Origin: a virus
IMG/VR virus record: IMGVR_UViG_3300022200_005016
Coordinates: 1-26,726 of that record
Strand: one strand, 5' to 3'
Length of the DNA stretch: 26,726 bases
Numbering within the stretch: position 1 is the first letter of the stretch; each line of letters begins with the position of its first letter. Below, piece by piece: positions 7,701 through 15,503 of this stretch. The position numbers and the translations under genes were made by a program. Under the pieces are notes generated by a model. The model was not told the origin of the DNA and searched no databases. It saw nothing but the letters and a program-made list of their open reading frames with translations.

Positions 7701-7940
7701 TAAAACCCATTCGTTAGACGTTGTGTTTGGTAGTGTTTGCCCATCGCTTACGGTTATAGGATTAAAAGCTAAACCGCTTGTAGTACCTAAATAAGCCCCT
7801 ATAACATCTGCAAGCTCTTGTACTGTAGCTTGTTTAAGTTCGTTGCTTATTTCGTGCGCTATTTTATTGGTTAAAGAAACCGAACCAATCGGTAACTCAC
7901 CTACTCTAGCCGTGTTAATTAAATTTGGATCTATTGACAT
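4749..7940 (-). CDS. Tail spike/fibre with pectate-lyase-type beta-helix
   Basis: Large receptor-binding or depolymerising tail protein, 1063 aa. Residues 1-47 form a short N-terminal domain shared with the neighbouring collar protein (residues around VGELP, IAHEI and ELKQ align), probably the part that docks on the tail tip. Residues 271-288 (GCKGDGITDDATNLQKAL) are the entry motif of pectate-lyase-3 type right-handed beta-helices, and a long Asn/Thr-rich repeat-like region follows. The C-terminal 140 residues, with YGITDAF and STWGVWYQ, resemble pyocin-knob or fibre-tip domains. Likely binds and perhaps cuts a host surface polysaccharide; active-site residues cannot be named from sequence alone. 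Confidence 0.88.
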   Translation of the reverse strand: MSIDPNLINTARVGELPIGSVSLTNKIAHEISNELKQATVQELADVIGAYLGTTSGLAFNPITVSDGQTLPNTTSNEWVLVGKGTFPNVGGGATITTTEELNALVSNGSTWSVGVEIPVNVELAGIVQTIREGYTQTTPSEDKVFKALQLKADSLTYDNITAALGFTAENAANKQNSLSTDGTGAKFPTVDAVKNRFDNYTTQRSTISEIRVMAGDLRNNLFYTTDLGQEGNWYYDATDTMSADNTGTVLVTADGKRIKRIFDVLTPEMFGCKGDGITDDATNLQKALNLGLPINFKHGSNYLVSAGFTITDKDVIIKGNNSKITTTNVSDNYIINHLVTNNTKYNVNSITQGVVGINTYTTIVFTGIISGIKKGDIMKLFSSDLAITTVANVYKGEFVSVNNVSNDGTNTTITVYEKLDYTYLTDIKIAKIKKYTVDIKDLTVYSGSETHALGFAYLKGTYNAKIDNAVVNRTDWPFITATGCYRPTIINPVVNYVGDSIDGNSSVVNAIGYGINDNNCYGLQIIGGNLSNLRHSYTTGGSVSDLSDYDQYGESNGSIISGVVAKNCQTAFDTHEPGYNITFNNCHADASRIGFQTRSRNVKINNCTTNNVTTGVNIRNLNGVSASENNGIYINNLVMSGASDVSIQATNIVSNDISYIRINGGHLIGNLKLYDSNTIIKNSDIFVSQKNSGWATVNNSRLEAYRLNITGTVDAFAGVTAESTDPCYIKTKDLTIDISTSSVVYITRATSGSVNKTGIFENTTYLNASPSMSEATATRPYTGDDAFLKFKFSFKKEYADGTAYEEKYSNRLVVRPDISNKILFGNKYIMDDIITVRFSLLTANSSIDTIDIGTHPGQLMILTNPNNFTVTFNNITNIAGDNNAIMKAQSTMILVYDGTGNTWTSLNNSFDRLRDKPTTITGYGITDAFINKGAISDNTNLNTVTSLGNYFRGSNTGNTTSLNYPSTLKGHLLVYPFTSSELIQIYVDSNGTMFNRINNSSTWGVWYQNSGLKAYTISGLPTGKAGDTAYVVDALSPTYLGTLTPGGAVKCPVFFNGTAWVSH

Positions 7941-7944
7941 ATAT

Positions 7945-8532
7945 TTATAATTTCATAATTTTCAATTCTACAATGTAAGGTTGCATGTTATTGTGGGCTA
8001 AACCACCCCCAACACTTGATACATTTTGAGTTCCTACCGCTTCAAGCGCACCCCCTCCGCTTCCTACTTTAGTACCTACATTATTCTCATTGTACACCTC
8101 ATTAATCGTATGGCTATGAGATGGTATTTCGTTAAGTGTTAAAGTATGCGTTTTCGCCCCTCCTTGCGCTCCTATAGTACTATAAACAGCTCCGTAACCT
8201 ATACTAGTCAAGCCATCTAAATTGTCAGTGCCATTGTTGCCGTTACAAATAGCCCATCCATTCCAAAGCCCGCCAGCTAATCCCAAACCTTGATTTGAAC
8301 CTATAGCCATATCAAAATTATCAGTTATATACTGTGCGTTTGGTGGTCTTAGTGTTTTGATTTCGTATTGATAACTAACCGAACTCGCTTGTAGTATATT
8401 TATTAAACTTTGTATCGTATCTTGTTTAAGTTCGCCCGCTATTTCATGCGCTATTAAGCTAGATGGCATTATTTGTGCTGGTGGTAATTCTCCAACACTT
8501 ACCGTATTTGTTAACAATGGATTTATTGCCAT
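7945..8532 (-). CDS. Tail collar domain protein (gp12-like)
   Basis: A 195 aa tail-tip protein with a phage tail collar domain. The C-terminal part has the typical NEIPSHSHT motif (about residues 136-144), a Gly-rich loop and the ending HNNMQPYIVELKIMKL. In T4 gp12-type fibres the HxH pair binds metal in the trimer tip. The first 47 residues match the N-terminus of the tail spike, which suggests a common attachment site. It starts 3 nt after the tube-like gene and ends 4 nt before the spike gene. Probably an adhesin or a minor fibre. Confidence 0.85.
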   Translation of the reverse strand: MAINPLLTNTVSVGELPPAQIMPSSLIAHEIAGELKQDTIQSLINILQASSVSYQYEIKTLRPPNAQYITDNFDMAIGSNQGLGLAGGLWNGWAICNGNNGTDNLDGLTSIGYGAVYSTIGAQGGAKTHTLTLNEIPSHSHTINEVYNENNVGTKVGSGGGALEAVGTQNVSSVGGGLAHNNMQPYIVELKIMKL

Positions 8533-8535
8533 TTT

Positions 8536-9051
8536 TTAAAATTTACTCGTTCTTAATAATTCCGTTCCACTTGTGTCTGTCGCTATAATTGTGTTAGGGT
8601 CTCCATTGTTTAACAATGTAGTGCCTAGTGATGTGATTAACGGCTTACCGTACCCCGTTAATGACCCCGTAAAAGTCATAAACTCATTAACTACATTACC
8701 CTCTGATAAGTTGTTTATGTAGCAAAATCCATAATCCACTACAGGATATAAAGTACCTTGTAATTTCCATTCTAACTGTATTTTATCCCTTTTTAGCTTC
8801 TTTAATTTATCATAAGACGCTACTGTAAAATTACCCCCTACAACAGTACTATTTAGCTGAATACCACTAAATGAAATACTATATTGTTGAATTATAGGTC
8901 TCGATGTACTCCATCCCCCGTTATCCCTTGTGGTTGTTTCTAACATTTCGGCACTTTCATCAAATGAGTTTTCAGTCAAACAGCCAATAGGCATATAGGC
9001 GCCATTGATTTTTAAATACAGTATTCTATCCTCCCCGTTTATAAACTCCAT
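8536..9051 (-). CDS. Second tail-tube-like protein (TP901-1 tube family paralog)
   Basis: A 171 aa protein that resembles the main tube protein at 13805-14245. Shared features in order are the YxPIxCLT start, a long beta hairpin, VGGxxTxASxDxL, a WK strand, and a C-terminal T-S-L strand preceding G. This suggests a TP901-1-like (Phage_tail_2) tube fold used a second time, here in the tail tip between the hub protein and the collar protein. It may form a tube-to-baseplate adaptor ring. It has an extra 35-residue C-terminal extension (LITSLGTTLLNNGDP onwards) that the main tube protein lacks. Similarity was judged by eye. Confidence 0.72.
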   Translation of the reverse strand: MEFINGEDRILYLKINGAYMPIGCLTENSFDESAEMLETTTRDNGGWSTSRPIIQQYSISFSGIQLNSTVVGGNFTVASYDKLKKLKRDKIQLEWKLQGTLYPVVDYGFCYINNLSEGNVVNEFMTFTGSLTGYGKPLITSLGTTLLNNGDPNTIIATDTSGTELLRTSKF

Positions 9052-9052
9052 A

Positions 9053-11272
9053 TTACCCTATTATTGTTGGTTTAACCGTTTCTCCATAATCATAAGTGAA
9101 ATTATAATTAATGTCAGATATTTCTTTTGCAAAAAGTTCTAAATATTTAACCCTGTTGGTATTACTTTTAGTATCAAAACTCCACTCAATAGCCATAAAC
9201 TTCTCTCCTACATTATTAATATTTACCACGTTTAAATAATCAATGTTTCCATAAATATCCCCTGTAAACACCTTTAAAGGCTTCTGGCTTATTCTCAATT
9301 CCTCCTCTGCTGCTATTCTTAAAAGTGGGTAATTTCCTAAAAATAAACTCCTATGCCAATTCTGAGTAAGTGTTGTTTTATCCTCTTTAAACAAAGCACC
9401 GTAGTAAACAATCCCTGCGTTATCACCGTTAAAGACTTCTTTATTATCTTTTATGATTGAACTTATCTTAACGGCACGTTGTACGGTGTGAAATTCCCCA
9501 ACTTTATTATTCCCATCAAACGTATTTATAATATCTAGTTTGTTCACAACCCCGTAAGGTATTTCGCTAGCATAAGGCGAAAAAGTACGGTGTACGCTCC
9601 ATACCTCAATGGTTAAATCACCACTTACTGGCAATTCTTTGCAATTAAAATTAAATGTTTCCGTTACGGTATTGTTTAATTCTAGCGAAGCCCTAGAACC
9701 TAGATTAAAAGAAATAAAATTATCATAAGCCACCCATTCCCCTAATTTATTCAAATAATAACCTCCTATTTTTACCTTGAAATAAAAAGTAATCTTATCT
9801 GAAATAGCGGTTAAATTTGTAGTGAAATTAAAAGAATCACCCGTATTTAAAGGTATATTTTCAGATAACAATATCTTAACTTTTGTTGCTGATGAAGTTT
9901 TTGCTTTTATCTTAATTCCTGTACCTGAGCCATCATTTAAAACCGTTCCTACTGCTGGGTTTTGATAAATCCAAGGGCTGTAATCGTTGAGAATATGAAC
10001 AAACGTATTATTCTCTATTAATCCTTTTACAAACCCGTATTTATATCCAATCCTAAAAGCACTAACACCCCCCTTTATTTCAATCTTTTGATTCGCTCCG
10101 CTATGATGTGGATAAAAGTTGTCAATTTGTGATCCTAACGTTTTATTTACATTGATTACCTTAGTACCTAAAAAAGTATTATCTATATCGTAAATACGAA
10201 ATAAAGGGTAAGCACTTTTATATAATTCGTTTGGCTTGTATATGTACCATTCGCCATCTATCTGAGTAATAACAGCACAAAACACATCTAAAATTGATTT
10301 TAAAACCTCATAGCAAGACATGATAGTTTCGTTATCTGTTTTAACAAATCTATCTACATTTATGTACGTTTTAGCTAGTATATCTAAGTTATTACTAGGT
10401 TCTAAACCATCATAAAGGATATTAACAGACGTATTGATTTTTAATAGTATTCCACTACGCTTTAGGCAATTATAAATAATGTCTAATGCGCTTAATTTAC
10501 CAGTAAAGTGATACCCATTTTCTTTTACAAATGATAGGTTTTTCAATGCCCCTAAGCCATCAATGCAATCCAATGTTATAATCCATTCGTCACGTACGTA
10601 ATCTTGAAAAACGCCATCAGGTTTTAAATACCCAGAAAAAATAAGATTATTATTTTTATATAGCTGTATGGTAAACTCTTGCTCATCCTCTGTATATAAA
10701 TCCTCTAAAGTCAAGTCTTTCGTGGCTTCTAAATTCAAAGTCAACCCTGTGCCTCTTATAGGCTCTAAATGATCTTTCGCACTTGCTTTTTCAATAGCTA
10801 CGTTACCGTAAATCTGTACTGGCTCTCCTGTGAAATTTTTTTGTAAAATGTTACATTTATAAACATCATTTACAATGTTTTCGTACTCTAAAAAGTACTT
10901 TAAAGCCGATGTAACAGCTATATTACTAGATGATGTCGTTATACTACTTCCGTTTGATAACAATTCAATTGCGATGTTATTATCTGAAATTAAAACCTCA
11001 ATAGTATTATCAACAATAACATAAGATATACTAGGGTATTGAAAGTAAGTAGTTAATACTAAAATAGATTGATTAATACATTCCTCAATCGTTGTGCCAA
11101 TATTAATAGACTGTGGAGGATTACTTGTAGAAGCGACTGATTTAAAAACAGTATTTACCTCATTAACACCACTGTTATAAACTATTTTAGATCCGTTTAT
11201 GGATATATTATAATTAAAAGCGTTCCCTAAAGTAGGTAAACTGTTAAAAGATATAATTATTTTTTTAGCCAT
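9053..11272 (-). CDS. Tail tip/hub structural protein, 739 aa
   Basis: Large structural protein and first gene of the third late operon. The N-terminal 110 residues are beta-rich. Residues about 150-300 contain a tail-hub-like region (GTGLTLNLEATKDLTLEDL, then FSGYLKPDG and ITLDCIDGLGALKN) that is common in tail proteins of Bacteroidota phages, where it is thought to occupy the central tip (Dit/Tal position). The rest is a long beta-sandwich-rich stretch without recognised catalytic motifs. It follows the tape measure gene, as hub proteins do in siphophages. The start is 5 nt below the promoter box, so the leader is very short. Confidence 0.7.
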   Translation of the reverse strand: MAKKIIISFNSLPTLGNAFNYNISINGSKIVYNSGVNEVNTVFKSVASTSNPPQSINIGTTIEECINQSILVLTTYFQYPSISYVIVDNTIEVLISDNNIAIELLSNGSSITTSSSNIAVTSALKYFLEYENIVNDVYKCNILQKNFTGEPVQIYGNVAIEKASAKDHLEPIRGTGLTLNLEATKDLTLEDLYTEDEQEFTIQLYKNNNLIFSGYLKPDGVFQDYVRDEWIITLDCIDGLGALKNLSFVKENGYHFTGKLSALDIIYNCLKRSGILLKINTSVNILYDGLEPSNNLDILAKTYINVDRFVKTDNETIMSCYEVLKSILDVFCAVITQIDGEWYIYKPNELYKSAYPLFRIYDIDNTFLGTKVINVNKTLGSQIDNFYPHHSGANQKIEIKGGVSAFRIGYKYGFVKGLIENNTFVHILNDYSPWIYQNPAVGTVLNDGSGTGIKIKAKTSSATKVKILLSENIPLNTGDSFNFTTNLTAISDKITFYFKVKIGGYYLNKLGEWVAYDNFISFNLGSRASLELNNTVTETFNFNCKELPVSGDLTIEVWSVHRTFSPYASEIPYGVVNKLDIINTFDGNNKVGEFHTVQRAVKISSIIKDNKEVFNGDNAGIVYYGALFKEDKTTLTQNWHRSLFLGNYPLLRIAAEEELRISQKPLKVFTGDIYGNIDYLNVVNINNVGEKFMAIEWSFDTKSNTNRVKYLELFAKEISDINYNFTYDYGETVKPTIIG

Positions 11273-11276
11273 GTTT

Positions 11277-11310
11277 CAAAGATACGAAAAATAGTAATAC
11301 AATGTACTAG
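11277..11310 (-). promoter_or_regulatory. Late promoter/operator P3 (17-bp palindrome, 9 nt, TATCTTTG)
   Basis: The palindrome GTAATACAATGTACTAG (11294-11310, 6 of 8 pairs symmetric) is followed after 9 nt by a perfect -7 box TATCTTTG, read on the minus strand at 11284-11277. The tail-tip operon starts with an ATG at 11272, only 4 nt past the box, so its mRNA should be leaderless or nearly so. It lies between the tape measure terminator and the 739 aa gene. Confidence 0.75.
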
Positions 11311-11328
11311 ATATTTGATATTTAGACA

Positions 11329-11354
11329 TAAAAAAAACCCCTAATTAAAGGGGC
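11329..11354 (-). terminator. Rho-independent terminator after the tape measure gene
   Basis: On the minus strand AGCCCCT, a six-base AT loop, and AGGGG are followed by a run of eight T. The arms lie at 11353-11349 and 11342-11338. It is 9 nt past the tape measure stop and ends the head-completion/tail operon just before promoter P3. Confidence 0.85.
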
Positions 11355-11362
11355 TTGATTTA

Positions 11363-13147
11363 TCAATTACTAAGGCTTAAACTTCCCCCTAAACGAGTGT
11401 TTTTATCTAAGGTATTAGAAAGCACCCCTATTAATGACTGACCGCTTATTTCAAAGACTACTGAACCGCCACCGCTATTGTTTGAGGATGCATAACTACC
11501 ACCGCTAGGGCTTGAATAACTACCGCCTGTACTAACTGAGCCGCTACCTTGACTTGAACCCTTAGACGCTGCTTTTCCTAACATTGTACCAGCTGCCTTT
11601 AATGCTATACCCACACCAATAGCAGCAATACCTGCCGCAATAGATACTGGTCCGCCTGTTAATATGGCTAAATCTAAATTACCTTTTACAACCGCCAAAG
11701 TACCGTATTTAATAAGCATTCCACCCAAATCAGACAAGAAGTTACCAATACCTTGCAATATTGTACTTCCTATCGATTTTAAAACATTGCCACCTGTTGC
11801 CAATGCTTCCCCTATTGCCGAGCCTAGATTTGAAAAAGTACCTGCTATTGATTCGCTTATAATCATGCTCGCTTCGTTATTAAAATTGTATAATAACTCA
11901 GTCATTGCTACGGTTTCACTAGACACTGCTTGTCTAATTTCGCCCATAGTAGTTTTAATTTGCGCACCTGTATTTGATAAAACAGCTAATCCAACTAATG
12001 AAATACTATTATCAATCGGCTGCTGATCTCGTGGAACTTGTGTTACCGCCTTTGGTGCGGATGTGCTTTTAACCGTAACAGGCGGAGCTATTACTTTTGA
12101 CCCTCTTCTTGAGGCTAAATCAATAATATCTTGACCTCTTTGTACTTCTTTGTTGAATTTTAAAACCTCCTCACGTGCTGATTTAACCCTTTCGCTTGCG
12201 TTGTCTACATTCTTTGCATAAAATAGCATTGACTGTATTTTCTCGGGGTCTTTAGCCGCATCATTGTAAATTTTCTCAGCTTTTGCAAGTTCTTCTTTAC
12301 CTTTAATTAACTTACCGTTTGCTTTCCATAATGCAACTGTAGCATCAGCTGTTTTCTCGGCTGTTTTTTCAGCAATCGCCTTATTAACCAACGCTTGTGT
12401 TAATTCTTTTGTAACGGCTGTTAAATCACCGTACATTATCTTTTCAGCTGTTAACTGACCGTAAAATTTAGGCCATTGTTTTTGTAACATATCCACAACA
12501 TCCAAACGCTCCCTTTTTGACTTGGTTTCGTCTTGTGCAATTGCAATTAATCCTTTTGTTGTTACAATTTGCTCGGCTGCTGACTTCTTGGCTTCTTCAT
12601 ATACTTTTGTCATTGCATTACCAAAAGCATCAAAATCACCCGTTAACTTACTAAACACATCCCCTACAGTTATGCCGTTTTGGCTCATATAAGTTAAACC
12701 AGACGTAACTAATGAAACCGCTAATAAAATACCCCCTACACCAGTCATAGAACTTGCCACCGCTTTTAATGCATTTCCAGCACCTCCAGAGCTTGCCGAT
12801 AAATAAGAGAAACTCTCAGCAGTTGCCGTGATATTGTTACCAATACCCATAATACCAAACGGTGCGTCTTGTGCTATCCTACTAAACTGCATTAAGGTAT
12901 TACCCCCATTTGCAATAGGCTTTTTCATTGCGTCAAAAGACTGACCCACATCTTTAACCGCTGTTCTTAACCCTGTTAAATCCTTTTTTGCCGTTGCTAT
13001 ATCCCTGTTTAAACTAGTGTTGTCTATTCCTAATTTTATATTGGAAATCTTAGTTTTTGCGAGGTCTTTAATCTTTTTTTCTGCTGCTACAATTTCTGCA
13101 TTTAATTCAGAACTATCCGCACCTATAATTACTTCGAGTTTAGCCAT
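11363..13147 (-). CDS. Tail tape measure protein
   Basis: Sets tail length and is ejected with the DNA. The 594 aa protein has an N-terminal helical, coiled-coil-rich part (residues 1-75), a region around QFSRIAQDAPFGIMGIGNN (88-106) that is typical of Bacteroidota tape measures, hydrophobic segments at about 128-153 and 495-520, and a Gly/Ser-rich C-terminus. It lies directly after the frameshifting chaperone pair, overlapping it by 8 nt. At about 1.5 angstrom per residue the tail would be roughly 90 nm, an estimate from known tape measures. It ends the operon. Confidence 0.88.
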   Translation of the reverse strand: MAKLEVIIGADSSELNAEIVAAEKKIKDLAKTKISNIKLGIDNTSLNRDIATAKKDLTGLRTAVKDVGQSFDAMKKPIANGGNTLMQFSRIAQDAPFGIMGIGNNITATAESFSYLSASSGGAGNALKAVASSMTGVGGILLAVSLVTSGLTYMSQNGITVGDVFSKLTGDFDAFGNAMTKVYEEAKKSAAEQIVTTKGLIAIAQDETKSKRERLDVVDMLQKQWPKFYGQLTAEKIMYGDLTAVTKELTQALVNKAIAEKTAEKTADATVALWKANGKLIKGKEELAKAEKIYNDAAKDPEKIQSMLFYAKNVDNASERVKSAREEVLKFNKEVQRGQDIIDLASRRGSKVIAPPVTVKSTSAPKAVTQVPRDQQPIDNSISLVGLAVLSNTGAQIKTTMGEIRQAVSSETVAMTELLYNFNNEASMIISESIAGTFSNLGSAIGEALATGGNVLKSIGSTILQGIGNFLSDLGGMLIKYGTLAVVKGNLDLAILTGGPVSIAAGIAAIGVGIALKAAGTMLGKAASKGSSQGSGSVSTGGSYSSPSGGSYASSNNSGGGSVVFEISGQSLIGVLSNTLDKNTRLGGSLSLSN

Positions 13148-13454
13148 TGTTGTTTACCTGTGTTAAGTATGTTTTATATTCTTCTAAAAATCTTTCTTTC
13201 ATAGCATCAGAAACTTTGGTTACTTTCTTATTATCTAAATCCAGCGGCATAAAAGCATTGATATTTTTAGGCATTTTCTTAGGGTCTTGGTGGCTACCAA
13301 TCGTAGAACACCATCCCATAAATCTAACCTTTTCCCACTCTTTTAATTGGATGCGCTTATACGCAAAAAGGCGAATTTGGAACTCTGCAAATGACATATC
13401 TAAAACGTCATCTAATCGCATAATTCCAAGTTCGCCACAAGCAAAAGAGATCAC
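13140..13454 (-). CDS. Tail assembly chaperone, downstream (T-like) part
   Basis: Likely made only as a C-terminal extension of the upstream 110 aa protein by -1 frameshifting at the nine-A run. The frame has no stop between that run (13495-13487) and its end at 13140, and the GTG at 13454 shown as start is probably not used. The protein, with LDDVLDMSFAEFQIRLFAYKRI near its start, resembles phage T-type chaperone domains. The fused product would be about 220 aa. G and G-T chaperones bind the tape measure during tail assembly; the tape measure gene follows with an 8-nt overlap. Confidence 0.75.
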   Translation of the reverse strand: MISFACGELGIMRLDDVLDMSFAEFQIRLFAYKRIQLKEWEKVRFMGWCSTIGSHQDPKKMPKNINAFMPLDLDNKKVTKVSDAMKERFLEEYKTYLTQVNNNG

Positions 13455-13468
13455 ATCTTTTTTAAAAT

Positions 13469-13801
13469 CTATGTCTTTTTCGTCACTTTTTTTTTACCTT
13501 CGTCAACTGGCACATTCTTTGTCATTGACTCGTTAAAAGCAAGTTTAAAATCATTCCAAAAAGAACCACCAACACCACCGTTGTCATCAATCAAATCATT
13601 AATATCGTACATACTAAAATCAACCTCTTTATTTTCTCTCAAATAAGAGTACAACAAAGAATAGTACATGATTTTAGGCATCAACACTACTTCATCCTGA
13701 CTGCCTAACTGATCTAACGTTAAACCCGTGCCATCCAATAGTTCATTTAAGAAACCTATTCCAAATCTAAATTCCCTTCCTAATATGGTTTTTTTGTTCA
13801 T
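13469..13801 (-). CDS. Tail assembly chaperone, upstream (G-like) part
   Basis: A 110 aa protein lying between the tube gene and the tape measure gene, where siphophages encode the tail chaperone pair. Its C-terminus is basic (EGKKKVTKKT). A run of nine A in the coding strand lies just before its stop, and the next ORF is in the -1 frame. This matches the lambda G/GT arrangement, in which most ribosomes make G and a few shift to make the fusion. No catalytic motif is expected. Confidence 0.78.
   Translation of the reverse strand: MNKKTILGREFRFGIGFLNELLDGTGLTLDQLGSQDEVVLMPKIMYYSLLYSYLRENKEVDFSMYDINDLIDDNGGVGGSFWNDFKLAFNESMTKNVPVDEGKKKVTKKT
13487..13495 (-). other. Probable -1 ribosomal frameshift site (nine A)
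   Basis: On the minus strand GGT is followed by nine A and then GTG. The zero frame reads AAA AAA AAA GTG and stops 18 nt after the run. Slipping back one base gives AGT GAC GAA and enters the downstream T-like frame with no stop before 13140. The A-run fits A-AAA-AAG-type slippery heptamers. I see no obvious stimulatory stem-loop directly downstream. Confidence 0.72.
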
Positions 13802-13804
13802 AGG

Positions 13805-14245
13805 TTATACGATTGGATTAACTGAACTAATTGCTCCACTTCCTTCCATGCTCAACGTAAAAGAGCTTATTTCATCTCCAGCACCTTGTGACAATGATAA
13901 AGAGGTAATAATTGCAGTACCGTAGTACACCGCACCTGTAACACCTGTATCATATTTCCAAGTAACAGCCGCTTTAGCTTGTTGCTTAGTTAGTAAGTAA
14001 TCATGTGATGCTTTTGTTGTTTGACCACCTACAGATGTAGTATCAATATACTCCCCATCCGCATTTAGCGTATAATCAAAAATACCACCTTGCTTAATCG
14101 TTAAACCTGGATCGCATTTAGTATTTGAGCTAATTACGCTCACATTTGTATCTAATCCGTTAGACGTTAAACACGCTATAGGTCTGTATATCGTACCATC
14201 GTGTATAGATAAAATCCCTACTTCTCCTTTAATTGCTCCTGCCAT
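13805..14245 (-). CDS. Major tail tube protein (TP901-1-like)
   Basis: A 146 aa tube subunit. The beta-rich sequence has YRPIACLTSNG (about 20-30), VGGQTTKASHDYLLTKQQ (72-89), a WKYDTG strand and a C-terminal strand (SSFTLSMEGSG), as expected for the TP901-1 major tail protein family (Phage_tail_2). It lies between the tail terminator gene and the G-like chaperone, the standard place for the tube gene in siphophages. A second protein of the same type is encoded at 8536-9051. Confidence 0.85.
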   Translation of the reverse strand: MAGAIKGEVGILSIHDGTIYRPIACLTSNGLDTNVSVISSNTKCDPGLTIKQGGIFDYTLNADGEYIDTTSVGGQTTKASHDYLLTKQQAKAAVTWKYDTGVTGAVYYGTAIITSLSLSQGAGDEISSFTLSMEGSGAISSVNPIV

Positions 14246-14252
14246 TTTATTT

Positions 14253-14675
14253 TTATATTAGTGTTAAATTTAATCTTAAAAAACTTCTAAATATGTTCTC
14301 CGTATCTGTTACCGTTTCAAGGCTCGCTTCATACGTGATATTCTGTATCAATGTTTCAAATCCTTCTATTATTATCTTTGGATTTAATAAGTCCGTTACC
14401 GCTTGTTCTATGTCGTTTAAAAGTAATCTTGACCCGCTATTACCTGCTGAACTGCTTTTAGTGTATATTTCTATCAGTAAAGAAGTTTCCCACCTATTAC
14501 CGCATTTTGTAGCCTTATCCACATCCTTTGTTTGAGCAGTCATAAGGATATAGTTTAATACATCAGCATTACCTGCAATACGGCTATCGTAACAAGGTAT
14601 AATCTTACTATCTACTACTATATTATTCGTTAGGTTGTAAACCGCTTTCCTTATGTACTTATCTGGGTTTATCAT
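14253..14675 (-). CDS. Tail completion/terminator protein (DUF3168-like position)
   Basis: A 140 aa protein between the gp10-type protein and the tube gene. In siphophages this slot encodes the tail terminator that caps the tube and joins it to the head (lambda gpU-like, often DUF3168). The sequence has a helix near residues 1-17, a central WETSLLIEIYTK strand, the helix LLLNDIEQAVTDLL and a final strand FRSFLRLNLTLI, consistent with that alpha/beta fold. The assignment is mainly positional. It overlaps the upstream gene by 4 nt (ATGA). Confidence 0.7.
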   Translation of the reverse strand: MINPDKYIRKAVYNLTNNIVVDSKIIPCYDSRIAGNADVLNYILMTAQTKDVDKATKCGNRWETSLLIEIYTKSSSAGNSGSRLLLNDIEQAVTDLLNPKIIIEGFETLIQNITYEASLETVTDTENIFRSFLRLNLTLI

Positions 14676-15190
14676 GACCTAAATGTGTTACCGTATTTCT
14701 TTAAAACTTTCTCTAAATTCTCTAAATATTCTTTTTTCCCTTTAATCCATGCGGGGTATAAGAACGGTCTTGGATTAACTCCTGCTCCTAATATCTTTGC
14801 AAAGATTGGATAAGCTGCTTTTTCGTCTATTCCTTTAGCCCTACACCATACTTTTATCGCTTCTAATCCTTGTTCAAACGTACCGCCTTTTTGATTTCTA
14901 AAACTATTAGCAATATCTTTAAACTCATCAGGAACTTGAACTTTTGCACCCGTTCCGAACTCCATATAACCCCCGTACATTTCATTCACGGTTATTTTAT
15001 AGTTAGACTCTTTTATCTTTACATGACTGATCGACTGAGCTAACTTACCGAAGTTTTTAGGAGCGTATATTTTAGCATCCTTTTCGATTTTAAATGCAGC
15101 GGCTTTCGTTTCTGCATCAATTAACTTTTCAATCTGACCACCGATAGAACGTAACTCTTTTACAACTTCTCCAATGCCTTTAATTTCCAT
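14672..15190 (-). CDS. HK97 gp10-type head-tail protein
   Basis: A 172 aa protein with the marks of the HK97 gp10 family: an N-terminal helix, the KDAKIYAPKNFGKLAQSI stretch (about 55-72), YMEFGTGAKV (95-104), and a C-terminal RPFLYPAW followed by a basic helix. Members complete the neck or tail top and link the head connector to the tail tube. It overlaps the head closure gene by 11 nt and the tail terminator gene by 4 nt, so the neck genes are translated as a block. Confidence 0.85.
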   Translation of the reverse strand: MEIKGIGEVVKELRSIGGQIEKLIDAETKAAAFKIEKDAKIYAPKNFGKLAQSISHVKIKESNYKITVNEMYGGYMEFGTGAKVQVPDEFKDIANSFRNQKGGTFEQGLEAIKVWCRAKGIDEKAAYPIFAKILGAGVNPRPFLYPAWIKGKKEYLENLEKVLKKYGNTFRS

Positions 15191-15503
15191 GAGCCGTAAT
15201 ATTTAAGAACCTAAATAATTCATCCTCATATCGAATATCATTAACTACGTATTTAAGCCCGTTGTAGATAATAGATAGGTTGTTTATATCCATATCTAAT
15301 TTTAAGGAAGCCCGTATTTTAAAAGAGTAGTTGTTTTTAAAATTAGCCATTCCAATAGAGTTATCTTTATACGCTGAATTTTGCTTAACCTCCGCCCAAT
15401 ACGAACCAATTAAGACATCATTAACCGTATTCCCTCCGTAACCATCTGGAACGGTTGCAGTCTTGTATATGTCTATCTTTCGGCTGTATTGTCTTGCTAA
15501 CAT
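15180..15503 (-). CDS. Head closure / head-tail joining protein
   Basis: A 107 aa beta-rich protein of the head-tail joining type (SPP1 gp16/HK97 gp7-like, Phage_H_T_join). Supporting features are the RKIDIYKTATVPDGYGGN opening, a YWAEVKQ strand, FKIRASL, and a closing Y-V-V-N-DI-R pattern. These proteins sit below the connector and close the portal channel after packaging. It shares one base with the upstream connector gene and overlaps the gp10-type gene. Confidence 0.8.
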   Translation of the reverse strand: MLARQYSRKIDIYKTATVPDGYGGNTVNDVLIGSYWAEVKQNSAYKDNSIGMANFKNNYSFKIRASLKLDMDINNLSIIYNGLKYVVNDIRYEDELFRFLNITAHGN

